Origin: an uncultured Muribaculaceae bacterium
Lineage (GTDB): Bacteria > Bacteroidota > Bacteroidia > Bacteroidales > Muribaculaceae
NCBI GenBank assembly: GCA_934663645.1
Contig: CAKUKR010000029.1
Location: forward strand, 1 to 25,002
Direction: 5' to 3'
Length of the DNA: 25,002 nucleotides
In this document: in pieces, positions 7,000 to 15,746 of the stretch
Numbering within the stretch: position 1 is the first letter of the stretch
Layout of the letters: every line of letters begins with the position of its first letter
Program-made: the position numbers and the translations under genes
The notes under the pieces: model-generated
Told to the model about the DNA's origin: nothing
Databases searched by the model: none
What the model saw: the letters and a program-made list of their open reading frames with translations, nothing else

Positions 7000-9900
7000 A
7001 TGACAAATCAGCGAAAACAGATATTGCCGCGAGCGCCGCGCCGGTTGTCGGCGCTGGTGCTTGCCGGATGCTTTCTTATTCCCGGCACCTCGGCACGCGA
7101 CATGGCGGCAACGGTGCTGCCTATCCCAGACGGATATTACAGCCGCGCATCAATGATGGAGTCCGGAGACAACCCTCTAGGCACGATAGACCAGCTGTCC
7201 CGGTTTGAGACCCTTTCCGGCCTCGGGGCGGAGCTGATGCTCGCCAAGGCATACTATCGTATGGGCGACGCCCGCTGCGTGCCGATACTGAGAGACTTCA
7301 TAGCCTCCAACCCGGCTTCGGAGCAGGTTCAGACGGCGCGTATGCTGCTGGGCGACTTCTATTTCTTCAGCCATGATTTCGCCAATGCCGTAACGGTATA
7401 TGAAGACCTCGACGTGGAGTGGCTGAGCAAGCCCGATGCTGCCGCCTATTCATACCGCAAGGCGTTTTCGCTCATCAAGACCGGACACTTCAACCGTGCC
7501 GTACCGTTGCTGTCGCGGCTGCGTGACAACGGCACATACGGCCGCGCCGCAGTGTTCTACCTGGCATACATCGACTATGTGAACGGCAATTATGACAAGG
7601 CATACGACGGTTTTGCCGAGTCGCTTGAGATGGGCGGGTATGACAGCAGTTCATCAGCGTCTGCGCATTTTTGCGATATGCCGAGGCGCGGAGAGTATAT
7701 CCCTACAGGTCTGGAAGCCAGATACTATATGCTTCAGATTGAGTTCATGCGCGGACAGTATGATACTGTGATTTCCGGCGGCACCGGATTGCTGAGGAAA
7801 ACTCCAGTCCCCGAACTGATACCCGAGACTTGCCGCATCATGGGCGAGAGCTATTTCAAGCAGGGAGACATGGACAATGCGGCCGAATACCTGAACCGCT
7901 ATGTCGAGGAGACGCAGTCTGAACCCACAGCATCAGCCATCTATACGCTCGGTGTTATAGACTATGAGAACGGCGACTACGAACGAGCTGCCGAGCGTTT
8001 CGGCCAGATAGGCGAGGAGTACGAGGACATCTCGCAAAGCGCGTACCTGTACATGGGGCAGTGCGCCATACGCCAAAGCGAGCCGGACCTCGCCGCTATC
8101 GCGTTCCGCAAGGCATACCAGATGAACTATGACCCCAAGGTGGCGGAGACAGCCCTGTACAACTACATAGCCTCGGTGACACGTGGCGGCAAAGTGCCTT
8201 TCGCCTCCTCGGTGTCGCTGATGCAGGAGTTTGTTGACAATTACCCCAACTCGAAATACGCTTCCGAGATAGAGCAGTACATGGCGGTGGCATACTATAA
8301 TGAGAAGGACTATGCAAACGCCTTGAAAAGCATAAACCGCATTTCGCGCCCAGACGCCAAGGTGCTTGCCGTCAAGCAGAAGATACTGTTTGAATATGGT
8401 GTGCGTGAGATGTCAAACGGCAATGCCGCCGAGGCTGAGGAATACCTGTCGGAAGCACTCACGCTGTCGCGTTTTGACTCAAAAATTGGTTCACAGACTG
8501 CATTGTGGCTCGGTGATGCTCAGTACGCGCAGCGCAAGTACGGCGAGGCGGAGAAGGCGTACGCGCAGTATCTGCGCAATGACAAGCACGGAGACAATTC
8601 TGCGCTCGGCCTGTACAACATGGCTTACTCGCTGTATATGCAGGATAAGTTCAGCAACGCGCTGGCATATTTTGACGATGCACTGTCCGGCAAGCCTAAA
8701 CTGCCCTCAAACCTCTCGACAGACGCGCTGGTACGCAAGGCAGACTGCTTGTATTACCTTGGCCGCCTCAATTCAGCCGCTGATGTCTATTCCCAGGCGA
8801 TGAAGGCTGGCGCTGCCGCTGCCGACTATGCAGCGATGCGCCGTGCGGTGATTGCCGGTGTCAACGGCGACAATGCAGCCAAGGCGCGTATGCTCGGCGA
8901 GATGATGGAGACATACCCCAATTCCAAGTGGATTTCCACGGCGATGCTCGAACAGGCGCTCGCCTATATGGAAATCGAGGATAACGACAAGGCCATAAAG
9001 ACGCTCAACAATCTCTCCCGCAAGTTCCCGAACAGTCCTGAAACACGCACGGCGATGCTCCAAATGGCGTTGCTGTACAGCAAGCAGGGCAATGCGGCGG
9101 CTGCAGACGAGGCATACAAATCTGTCATATCCAAATGGCCGTCGAGCGATGAGGCTCAGACTGCCAGTGACGAGCTGCGCCGTATCTATGCATCGCGAGG
9201 CGAACTGTCGCAGCTGTCTGACTTCTTGCGCCGTGTCCCCGGCGCGCCGCAGCTGGACGACAGCGAGGTCGAGCAGCTGACATACGATGCTGCCGCCTCT
9301 GAATACGCCGCCGGCGGCAGCGGCCGAAAGCTGGTGCAGTATGTCGAGAATTACCCAGACGGCAAGTATGTGGCACAGGCTCTGCGTGACATTGCCGAAT
9401 ATCAGTTTACCGACGAGAACCGCCCGGACGACGCGCTGCAGACTATCGAGACACTGCTCAAAAAACGTCCGTATGCACAGCAGGTGCCGGGCGCGTTGCT
9501 GCTGAAAGCGCAGATACTCGAAGAGGCTTATCCGAACCGTACCGATGAGATACTGCGCACGTACCGCGAGGTGGAAAAGCGCGGCGGCTCGGCTTATTCC
9601 GCATACGCCTGGGCAGGGATAATGCGCCATACCGCTGATGCCGCCGAGCGGCTGGAGTATGCCCGCAAGGTGCGTGAGGCCGGCGGCCTCGACAGCGACA
9701 TTCTCGACGAGGCCAGGTACTACGAGGCTGTGGGGATGCTCGCTGACGGCTCTGACGTGCAGGAGGCTGTGGCTGCGCTCAAATCATTGGCCGAATCGCC
9801 GCAGTCCCTTGCTGGTTCGCGCGCTGCAGTTGCCCTGGGCGAGTACTACCTCGGTGAGAAACAATACAAGAAGGCCATTGAGGTGCTGTCGGCGTTTACC

Positions 9901-10083
9901 GATTCTGGCACGCCGCATGAGTACTGGCTTGCGCGTGGATACATCGCTCTGGCCGACGCTTATCGCGCTTCGGGCAAGAAGCAGCTCGCGCTGGAGTACA
10001 TACGCAGCCTGAAAGACAATTACCCCGGCGATGACCAGGACATTGCTGAAATGATTAACAAACGACTCAAATCATGGAAATAG
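7000..10083 (+). CDS. Large exported tetratricopeptide-repeat protein
   Basis: A 1027-residue protein made almost wholly of TPR-like helical pairs, expected to act as a scaffold in the periplasm or at the outer membrane. The N-terminus has a basic region (RKQILPRAPRR) and hydrophobic core (LSALVLAGCFLIP). It can be read as a lipoprotein signal with LAGC as lipobox (Cys about 24), or as a normal signal cut after GTSA. Repeat units with A-x2-Y and G-Y/F patterns recur to the end, for example YRMGDARCVPILRDFIASNPAS and YMEIEDNDKAIKTLNNLSRKFPNS; several resemble the YbgF/BamD type. An upstream extension of the frame to 6607 overlaps the GT9 gene and the promoter and is rejected. The next gene overlaps its 3' end by 10 bases, so the two products probably work together. 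Confidence 0.88.
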   Translation: MTNQRKQILPRAPRRLSALVLAGCFLIPGTSARDMAATVLPIPDGYYSRASMMESGDNPLGTIDQLSRFETLSGLGAELMLAKAYYRMGDARCVPILRDFIASNPASEQVQTARMLLGDFYFFSHDFANAVTVYEDLDVEWLSKPDAAAYSYRKAFSLIKTGHFNRAVPLLSRLRDNGTYGRAAVFYLAYIDYVNGNYDKAYDGFAESLEMGGYDSSSSASAHFCDMPRRGEYIPTGLEARYYMLQIEFMRGQYDTVISGGTGLLRKTPVPELIPETCRIMGESYFKQGDMDNAAEYLNRYVEETQSEPTASAIYTLGVIDYENGDYERAAERFGQIGEEYEDISQSAYLYMGQCAIRQSEPDLAAIAFRKAYQMNYDPKVAETALYNYIASVTRGGKVPFASSVSLMQEFVDNYPNSKYASEIEQYMAVAYYNEKDYANALKSINRISRPDAKVLAVKQKILFEYGVREMSNGNAAEAEEYLSEALTLSRFDSKIGSQTALWLGDAQYAQRKYGEAEKAYAQYLRNDKHGDNSALGLYNMAYSLYMQDKFSNALAYFDDALSGKPKLPSNLSTDALVRKADCLYYLGRLNSAADVYSQAMKAGAAAADYAAMRRAVIAGVNGDNAAKARMLGEMMETYPNSKWISTAMLEQALAYMEIEDNDKAIKTLNNLSRKFPNSPETRTAMLQMALLYSKQGNAAAADEAYKSVISKWPSSDEAQTASDELRRIYASRGELSQLSDFLRRVPGAPQLDDSEVEQLTYDAAASEYAAGGSGRKLVQYVENYPDGKYVAQALRDIAEYQFTDENRPDDALQTIETLLKKRPYAQQVPGALLLKAQILEEAYPNRTDEILRTYREVEKRGGSAYSAYAWAGIMRHTADAAERLEYARKVREAGGLDSDILDEARYYEAVGMLADGSDVQEAVAALKSLAESPQSLAGSRAAVALGEYYLGEKQYKKAIEVLSAFTDSGTPHEYWLARGYIALADAYRASGKKQLALEYIRSLKDNYPGDDQDIAEMINKRLKSWK

Positions 10084-11924
10084 ACAACAGCATAAAATCA
10101 TTGGCGGCAGCAGCATTGCTGCTTGCAGCCGGTGTGCCGGCTATGGCGCAGGACAATTCGCTGCGCGGCAGCGTGGTCGTTGACGGCAAATACCTCCCGG
10201 ACGTGATACGCCAAGACCGCATAAACACACTCCCGCGCATTTACACGTTTCCGCTTGACGCGACTGCGCTGTCATACGAGCAGCGCGGCGTGACCACTCC
10301 CTTTGCGCCCTCGTTCACCGCGTTGCCCAACCGTGGCTGGCAGACCACGCGCACAGTGCGCGACTACAAGGGGTATCTCGACATACAGGCCGGTTCATGG
10401 CTCAATTCGTCCATTTCTGCCGGTTACCGCATATTGAATACCGGGAGCGACATTCTGGGCGTATGGCTGCAGCACAATTCATCGTCGCTGTTCAAGCCCG
10501 AGATGTCGGAATATGCGTCGGATGTCCGCAAGAAGAACTATGACGAGGTGATAGGGGCATACTATGCCCACACATTTGCTGATGCCGGGCGGTTTGACGC
10601 CCGGCTGGACTACCGCCTCGGCTATTTCAACTACTACGGCTATTATGCTCCGCTGGAGCAGCAGCATCCTGGCTTTGACGCGCCTACTCAGACGGTCAAC
10701 GACATTGCTGCGCGGGTAGGGTGGAGGTCGCTGCCTGACAATCCGTTCCAGTATGATGCCGCGTTGAAGGTGCGTTATTTCGGCTATCGCAGCTTATACC
10801 TGCCGCAACGTGTGGAGGGCGCGGAGGCTGAAATGTACACGCTGTCGAGCATGCAGGGGCAGCGAGAGACGCACACGATGCTTGAAGGCGGCATTTCATA
10901 CGACTTCGACTCCTCGTCAACCCTCGGCATACGTCTGAACGGCGATGTGCTCGGCTATGATTCACCTGTATGGAGTCAGATAGCCAGTGACGGCTACGGC
11001 GACATTCGCCTTGCTCCCTTCTACCGTTTCCAGCGCGGCAACCTGAACATAAACCTTGGCGCGAAACTCGACTTTACCTTCGGAGCTGGTCCCGAACTCG
11101 ACCGTTACAGCGCGTTCCACATTGCTCCCGACGTGCGTTTGGATTACAAGGCTGGAATAGCCGGTCTTTACCTCCATGTCGGTGGCGGAACGCACCTGAA
11201 CACGCTTGCTGCGCAGGGGACTGGTGACTATTACGGTCTCCCGGGGTTGCTCACCACAAGCCCCGTCCATTCGCCTTTGGACGGCAAGCTGGGTGTCAAT
11301 TTTGGCCCGTTTGCCGGAGTTACCGCTGGTGTCTCTTTTGCGTACAAGTATTTGCGCCACCAGCCGTTTGGCGGGCTGTACACCATGTACCTGAACACTC
11401 CTGCGGCTATTGCAGAGCCAGGCGTGTGCTATATGCCTCTTGACCCTGGCGGCATGGACGTGAAGGGCTGGGGCATACAGGCTCATATTAATTATGACCT
11501 TTCCGATATTGTCAACATAGGCGTGGAGGGGTCGTACCAGCCGCAGGACGGCAGTACGGGCTATTACAACGGCATCGACCGTCCGCGATGGCTGCTGACA
11601 GCTTCGGCCTCTGTTGCTCCTGTCAAGCCGCTGCGTATATGCGTGGAATACAATTACCGAGGCGTTCGCAACATATATTGCCCCACGCAGATGCAGCAGA
11701 GCGACCCAAATGTCATAATCGGCGGCGAGGGCGCGGAGACAGGCGTACGCGCAATGCGTCTGCCTGACATCACCAACCTGTCGGCGCGTGTCTCGTACGC
11801 AGTTTCTCCTGCCCTTACTTTGAGTGTTCAGGCAGACAATCTCCTCAACCGGCACAATATGCTTTTGCCAGATGTTAAGAGCCAAGGCATCAGCGTGTTG
11901 GGCGGCTTGTCTGTGACATTCTGA
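10074..11924 (+). CDS. Outer-membrane beta-barrel protein, TonB-dependent-receptor-like without plug
   Basis: The 616-residue product has a signal peptide (SLAAAALLLAAGVPAMAQ, cut near residue 26) and then long alternating polar/aromatic strands, such as YRLGYFNYYGYYAPL and LNINLGAKLDFTFGAG. It ends in LSVLGGLSVTF, whose final phenylalanine is a typical outer-membrane insertion signal. The strand pattern and the NLSARVSYAVSPALTLSVQADNLLNR segment are those of TonB-dependent receptor barrels. However, I see no plug domain, no TonB box and no carboxypeptidase-like N-terminal domain; only about 65 residues precede the first strands. It may therefore be a structural or assembly barrel rather than an active importer. 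It overlaps the TPR gene by 10 bases and shares its promoter. Confidence 0.85.
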   Translation: MEIDNSIKSLAAAALLLAAGVPAMAQDNSLRGSVVVDGKYLPDVIRQDRINTLPRIYTFPLDATALSYEQRGVTTPFAPSFTALPNRGWQTTRTVRDYKGYLDIQAGSWLNSSISAGYRILNTGSDILGVWLQHNSSSLFKPEMSEYASDVRKKNYDEVIGAYYAHTFADAGRFDARLDYRLGYFNYYGYYAPLEQQHPGFDAPTQTVNDIAARVGWRSLPDNPFQYDAALKVRYFGYRSLYLPQRVEGAEAEMYTLSSMQGQRETHTMLEGGISYDFDSSSTLGIRLNGDVLGYDSPVWSQIASDGYGDIRLAPFYRFQRGNLNINLGAKLDFTFGAGPELDRYSAFHIAPDVRLDYKAGIAGLYLHVGGGTHLNTLAAQGTGDYYGLPGLLTTSPVHSPLDGKLGVNFGPFAGVTAGVSFAYKYLRHQPFGGLYTMYLNTPAAIAEPGVCYMPLDPGGMDVKGWGIQAHINYDLSDIVNIGVEGSYQPQDGSTGYYNGIDRPRWLLTASASVAPVKPLRICVEYNYRGVRNIYCPTQMQQSDPNVIIGGEGAETGVRAMRLPDITNLSARVSYAVSPALTLSVQADNLLNRHNMLLPDVKSQGISVLGGLSVTF

Positions 11925-11941
11925 CGCGGGTGGCATGATAA

Positions 11942-11997
11942 TTGCCGCCAGCGCAGTCGTATGTTTGTTTGTCCGCTTCCGGAGCAGGTGGCGGCAA
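11942..11997. repeat. Inverted repeat flanking a putative -7 element
   Basis: TTGCCGCCA (11942-11950) and TGGCGGCAA (11989-11997) are perfect 9-base inverted copies 38 bases apart. They enclose TATGTTTG (11960-11967). It could be an operator, a long-loop RNA hairpin, or chance. Confidence 0.4.
11960..11967 (+). promoter_or_regulatory. Possible promoter -7 element for the small unknown gene
   Basis: TATGTTTG fits TAnnTTTG exactly, but no TTTG lies 19-21 bases upstream, so this is only half of the consensus. A start near 11974 would put the GTG at 12014 about 40 bases into the message. Confidence 0.4.
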
Positions 11998-12013
11998 AAA
12001 GAAATCAGAAGAA

Positions 12014-12547
12014 GTGGAAACTCTTACATTGCAATACCTCAACGAGGATGACCGGGCATACGGCTTGGCAGGAATGGCTCTGTCAGCTGTAGCCCTTGAC
12101 GCATCAGACCTCATCTCCTCCATATCCCTCGACAGCGAGGACAACATGGTTTTGTTTTCAGACGGCTATTACTTCATAGGTTCTCCGTCTGTTTCACCCA
12201 AGGCGACGTGGGGCAGCATGGTACGCAATTTCCAGATTACATCAGCTATGGTAGTTGCGAACCTGTTTGCGCGGTCATTGGTGCGCATGAAGACCGCAGT
12301 GCCGCATGATTTGCTGAACACACTCCATGACGAGATAATCCGCGAGGGACGCGAAACGTGTGACCTTGAGGAGGATGAGGCGGAAGAAGTATACAGCAAG
12401 GCTCTGACGTACAATCGCCAGATTTTCGGCAACACGCGGCTGCACCCAGCCATAGCCAAGTTCGCCGGAGCAATATCTTGCCGCCGCACGCTGTCGGCTC
12501 AGGAGATACTTGACGAGTTGAGCCAGTTGGGCATTACCGCGCGGTAA
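12014..12547 (+). CDS. Conserved-looking protein of unknown function
   Basis: A cytoplasmic, acidic, mostly helical protein (177 residues from GTG 12014) with no signal peptide or membrane segment. I do not recognise a named domain; phrases such as YLNEDDRAYGLAGMALSAVALD and DNMVLFSDGYYFIGSPSVSPKATW look like a family restricted to Bacteroidales. The frame is open from TTG 11942, but that extension (SYVCLSASGAGGGKKK) has odd composition and contains the putative promoter. The first in-frame ATG, at 12074, would cut into the conserved-looking start. GTG 12014 is therefore my choice, with moderate confidence. Its 3' end overlaps the convergent ABC ATPase gene by 14 bases in a perfect palindrome, giving both proteins the end LGITAR. 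Confidence 0.7.
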   Translation: METLTLQYLNEDDRAYGLAGMALSAVALDASDLISSISLDSEDNMVLFSDGYYFIGSPSVSPKATWGSMVRNFQITSAMVVANLFARSLVRMKTAVPHDLLNTLHDEIIREGRETCDLEEDEAEEVYSKALTYNRQIFGNTRLHPAIAKFAGAISCRRTLSAQEILDELSQLGITAR

Positions 12548-12553
12548 TGCCCA
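12528..12553. repeat. Perfect 26-base palindrome spanning two convergent stop codons
   Basis: The half-site TGGGCATTACCGC (12528-12540) is followed directly by its exact inverse complement (12541-12553). The plus-strand TAA (12545-12547) and minus-strand TAA (12534-12536) sit symmetrically in it. In RNA either strand would fold into a 13-bp stem with essentially no loop, or fewer pairs with a small loop. No T-run follows on either side, so termination by it is possible but not shown. Confidence 0.9.
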
Positions 12554-13499
12554 GAAATATCTCGTTGAGCGAAGGGAGGTGTTCCTCAAACCGTATGATG
12601 TCACCCTGCATTGACACCACCCTGAGCAGTTCTGCATTAGGAACATCTGGTTTCAATGTCATGCGGTAGGTGAAGCCTCGCTGGGCATGGGCGTCGCTCC
12701 AGGCATCGATGCTCTCGATGATGCCGCTGTCCTGCAACAGGGGCAAGTGCAGTTCACCGCGTGTGGATATTATGAGCGAGCCGTCCCGGTATCGCTCTTT
12801 TATTTCCGTCAGGTCGCCGTCGAGCATTATATGTCCGTGGTCTATCATCGCTATACGGTTGCACATGCGTTCGACAGCCTCCATATTGTGCGATGACAGC
12901 ACTATGGTTGTTCCCTTGCGGTTAAGCCGCTCTATCAGCTGCCGCAGCAGTTCGCCGTTTATGGGGTCGAAGCCCGAGAACGGCTCGTCTAGCATCACCA
13001 CCTGCGGCTCGTGCACGAGCGTGGCGATGATTTGCACTTTCTGCTGGTTTCCCTTTGACAGTTCCTTTATGCGCCTCCGTTTGTCGCCAGAGAGGTTGAA
13101 CAGCTCGAGATATTCATCCATCACCTCGCGCAGCCGCCGGCGGTCGCCCCCTTTCAGCATGCCGAAATACATGATTTGCTCCTCGATGCGCATACGGTCA
13201 TACAGTCCGCGTTCTTCTGGCATATAGCCTATCAGCGGCGATGTCGTTTCCATCGACACCGGCAGCCCGAGTATAGAGACGATACCGGCGTCGGCAACAA
13301 GAATGTTGTTGATGATGCGCAGCAGGGTGGTCTTGCCGGCTCCGTTAGGGCCGAGAAGTCCGCAGATGCAGCCACGCGGTATGGACAGCGACACGTTGTC
13401 AAGTGCACGGTTTGTAGGGCTTGCTTCACCTGCAGAGATGAAGTTCTTGGTCAGGCCTTCTGCACAGATTGCAGGGGTGTTGTCATTCGGTTCTGCCAT
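12534..13499 (-). CDS. ABC transporter ATP-binding protein (NatA/DUF4162-like)
   Basis: The ATPase half of an ABC-2 type exporter, energising transport by a membrane partner not found here. The 321 residues have Walker A GPNGAGKTT (50-58), the MPEERGLYD segment (93-101), the signature LSKGNQQK (148-154, a departure from LSGGQ that is common in this NatA-like branch), Walker B VVMLDEP (167-173, E172) and the switch histidine H204 in LSSHNM. The last 110 residues resemble the DUF4162 tail, including the SLNEIFLGI end. It lies 24 bases after dnaG and ends against a convergent gene, so no permease gene can follow in the same transcript. It may pair with a permease encoded elsewhere. Substrate unknown. 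Confidence 0.92.
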   Translation of the reverse strand: MAEPNDNTPAICAEGLTKNFISAGEASPTNRALDNVSLSIPRGCICGLLGPNGAGKTTLLRIINNILVADAGIVSILGLPVSMETTSPLIGYMPEERGLYDRMRIEEQIMYFGMLKGGDRRRLREVMDEYLELFNLSGDKRRRIKELSKGNQQKVQIIATLVHEPQVVMLDEPFSGFDPINGELLRQLIERLNRKGTTIVLSSHNMEAVERMCNRIAMIDHGHIMLDGDLTEIKERYRDGSLIISTRGELHLPLLQDSGIIESIDAWSDAHAQRGFTYRMTLKPDVPNAELLRVVSMQGDIIRFEEHLPSLNEIFLGITAR

Positions 13500-13523
13500 T
13501 TCGGATGTATGTTTCAGGAGAGT

Positions 13524-15737
13524 TTATGTTGCTGATATTATTCGGTCGCCGATGTTTCGTGCCACCTGTGACCGTATTGATATGAGGTCTAATAGTCCCT
13601 GTTGAAGTCTGGATACAGTTTCTGCATCGCCGGCTTCTGATGCTTCCGCCAGCAGCTTGCGCAGGTCTTGCTGCCGCTTCTGGAGTATCGAGTCTTTCCA
13701 TTCGTCCAATGCTCGCGGTATCAGTTCGCCGAGTCTTTCGGATTCGTCAGCCACGTGTGCTCCGTTGCGGCTGTAGACGCGGCTGAGCATGTATTTGTCT
13801 GTAAGCAGCCGGGTCGCTGTGGTTCGCACGTCGTTGTCCTCGTCGTTTGCCAGCTGCTGTCCTGGCCATATCATGGCAAACTCTGCGAGGTCTGCATTGC
13901 GTTTTTCGGCAATGGCCTGTTCCAGCTGTTGTTCCTCGCTTTGTATTTCTGCAAGCGACAGTTGCTTCTCTGACAGTTCGGCGTACCTGCTGGTTCTCAT
14001 CTCTTCATATTCCGGCTCTTTTGACGCGGCAAATTCGGCAAAAGCCTCATTGAACGGGGTGGACAGCCTGTCGAGTTCTTCAAACACCTTGCGGTAAGCC
14101 TCGACGGAAAAGGTCATGTTGTCTTCGCCAAGTTCGCTGCGGACATACTGGTTGATGTTCATTGGCACCGTCTCGCCGTTGCCGTCAATGCCTTCGCAGA
14201 AATACAGCATGCCGTAGCGCACGCAGTAGCGCAGCACTTCCTCCTCGCACTTTTGCAGCCGCCGGTCTTGCGGCGACAGCCTGCGTCGGGAGGCTTGCGT
14301 GTTTGTGTTTGCTGGCTCATTCGTTTGTGCAGCCTGTGCCGTCTGAGCCGCTGGTTGGGTCTGTTGCGTGTCGGAAGGTGTTGTGTTGTCTGTTGCGTCA
14401 ATGGCGGTGTATGTCCGCGTGCGTGAGGCGTTGTTAACCGCTTTGGCGCGAGCGCGGCGTGTCTCGACGGCAATCACTGATTCTTCTACGCCGAGCAACC
14501 GTGCACATTCCCCGATATACACGTTGCGGGCTATGTTGTCAGGTATGCACGCCAGAGATTCGACTATCGAGTGTATTGCCGCCGACCGCTGCTGTGGGTC
14601 GTTGCCGCTCGAGTCGAGCAGCACCTTGGTCTTGAAGCGGATGATGTCGGTCTCGTTGTCGGCGATGTATTGCCGGAACTCGTCGGGGGTATGCGCCTTG
14701 GCGAATGAGTCCGGGTCATGGCCGTCAGGCAGGAGAAGCACCTTGACGTTGAGGCGGTGCGACAGCAGCATGTCTATGCCGCGCAGGGCGGCGTGGATGC
14801 CGGCACTGTCGCCGTCATAAATCAGCGTGACGTTTGACGTGAACCGGTGTATCATGGCTATCTGCCCGTCTGTGAGCGCAGTGCCGGATGACGCCACGAC
14901 ATTCTGAAGCCCTGACTGCCACATCCCGATGACGTCCATGTACCCCTCGACGAGGAAGCACTTGTCCTCGCGGACTATCGAGTTTTTGGCCTGGTAGATG
15001 CCGTACAGCTCGTTGCTCTTCTTGTATATCTCAGATTCGGGCGAGTTGATGTATTTCGCCTTGTCGCCTTTCAATGTGCGGCCTCCGAACGCAACAACTT
15101 TGCCTGACGTAGTGAACACGGGAAATATCACGCGCCCCCGGAACCGGTCGTAAATGCGGCCGTCCTGCGACTTGCCGAGTACGCCGAGTTTCACCAGTAT
15201 ATTCTGGTCGTAGCCGGCATTGTGGGCAGATGTAGCAAGCGCATTGCCTTGGTCTATGGCATAGCCCAAGTGGAAAGCGCGGATTGCCTCGTCGGTCAGT
15301 CCTCTCTGGTAGAAATATTGCAGTCCTACGTCTTTGCCCTCGTCGGTTTCTGTCAGGTTTGCCGACATCTGCTCCATAGCCCATTTGTTGGCGGTGAACA
15401 TTGAGTCGCGCTCATTCTGAAGGTCGCGTTCCTCGTCTGTAAGCTCGCGCTCGTGCACCTCTATGCCGTATTTCGCCGCGAGCTGGAGCAGGGCATCGTG
15501 ATATGATATGCCCTCTTTCTCCATTAAGAAGTTTACTGGCGAGCCGCCCTTGTGGCATGAAAAGCAGTAGCAGAAATTGCGCCGCTTGTTGACGGAAAAA
15601 GAGGGGGTGCGCTCATTGTGGAACGGACACAGCCCCATGTAGTTTGAACCGCGCCTCGTCAGGTGCACATAGTCGCTTACCACCTCGACGATGTCGGCGG
15701 CATCCTTTATGCGTTGGACTGTGGCTTTGTCAATCAC
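13524..15737 (-). CDS. dnaG: DNA primase
   Basis: Makes RNA primers at the replication fork, working with the DnaB helicase. The 737-residue protein has the CHC2 zinc finger (C37, H40, C58, C61 in CPFH...CFSC). The catalytic core follows, with YDRFRGRVIFPV near 196-207 and a TOPRIM domain in which E264 (EGYMD), D308 and D310 (YDGDSAG) should bind metal. Residues of about 433-485 form a Thr/Gln/Ala/Asn-rich, probably disordered linker to the helicase-binding C-terminal region. Length is on the large side for the family because of that linker. It begins 9 bases after dapA and precedes the ABC ATPase gene by 24 bases, so it is probably transcribed from the dapA promoter. Confidence 0.97.
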   Translation of the reverse strand: MIDKATVQRIKDAADIVEVVSDYVHLTRRGSNYMGLCPFHNERTPSFSVNKRRNFCYCFSCHKGGSPVNFLMEKEGISYHDALLQLAAKYGIEVHERELTDEERDLQNERDSMFTANKWAMEQMSANLTETDEGKDVGLQYFYQRGLTDEAIRAFHLGYAIDQGNALATSAHNAGYDQNILVKLGVLGKSQDGRIYDRFRGRVIFPVFTTSGKVVAFGGRTLKGDKAKYINSPESEIYKKSNELYGIYQAKNSIVREDKCFLVEGYMDVIGMWQSGLQNVVASSGTALTDGQIAMIHRFTSNVTLIYDGDSAGIHAALRGIDMLLSHRLNVKVLLLPDGHDPDSFAKAHTPDEFRQYIADNETDIIRFKTKVLLDSSGNDPQQRSAAIHSIVESLACIPDNIARNVYIGECARLLGVEESVIAVETRRARAKAVNNASRTRTYTAIDATDNTTPSDTQQTQPAAQTAQAAQTNEPANTNTQASRRRLSPQDRRLQKCEEEVLRYCVRYGMLYFCEGIDGNGETVPMNINQYVRSELGEDNMTFSVEAYRKVFEELDRLSTPFNEAFAEFAASKEPEYEEMRTSRYAELSEKQLSLAEIQSEEQQLEQAIAEKRNADLAEFAMIWPGQQLANDEDNDVRTTATRLLTDKYMLSRVYSRNGAHVADESERLGELIPRALDEWKDSILQKRQQDLRKLLAEASEAGDAETVSRLQQGLLDLISIRSQVARNIGDRIISAT

Positions 15738-15746
15738 CTCTCATAA

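Noticed and set aside
10584..10605. 8-bp GC-rich hairpin inside the barrel gene
   Set aside because: Lies within a long coding region, is not followed by a T-run, and is expected now and then in GC-rich coding sequence.
10962..11936. 324-codon minus-strand frame opposite the barrel gene
   Set aside because: Antisense to a clear outer-membrane barrel; the translation is rich in Arg, Val and His without any domain.
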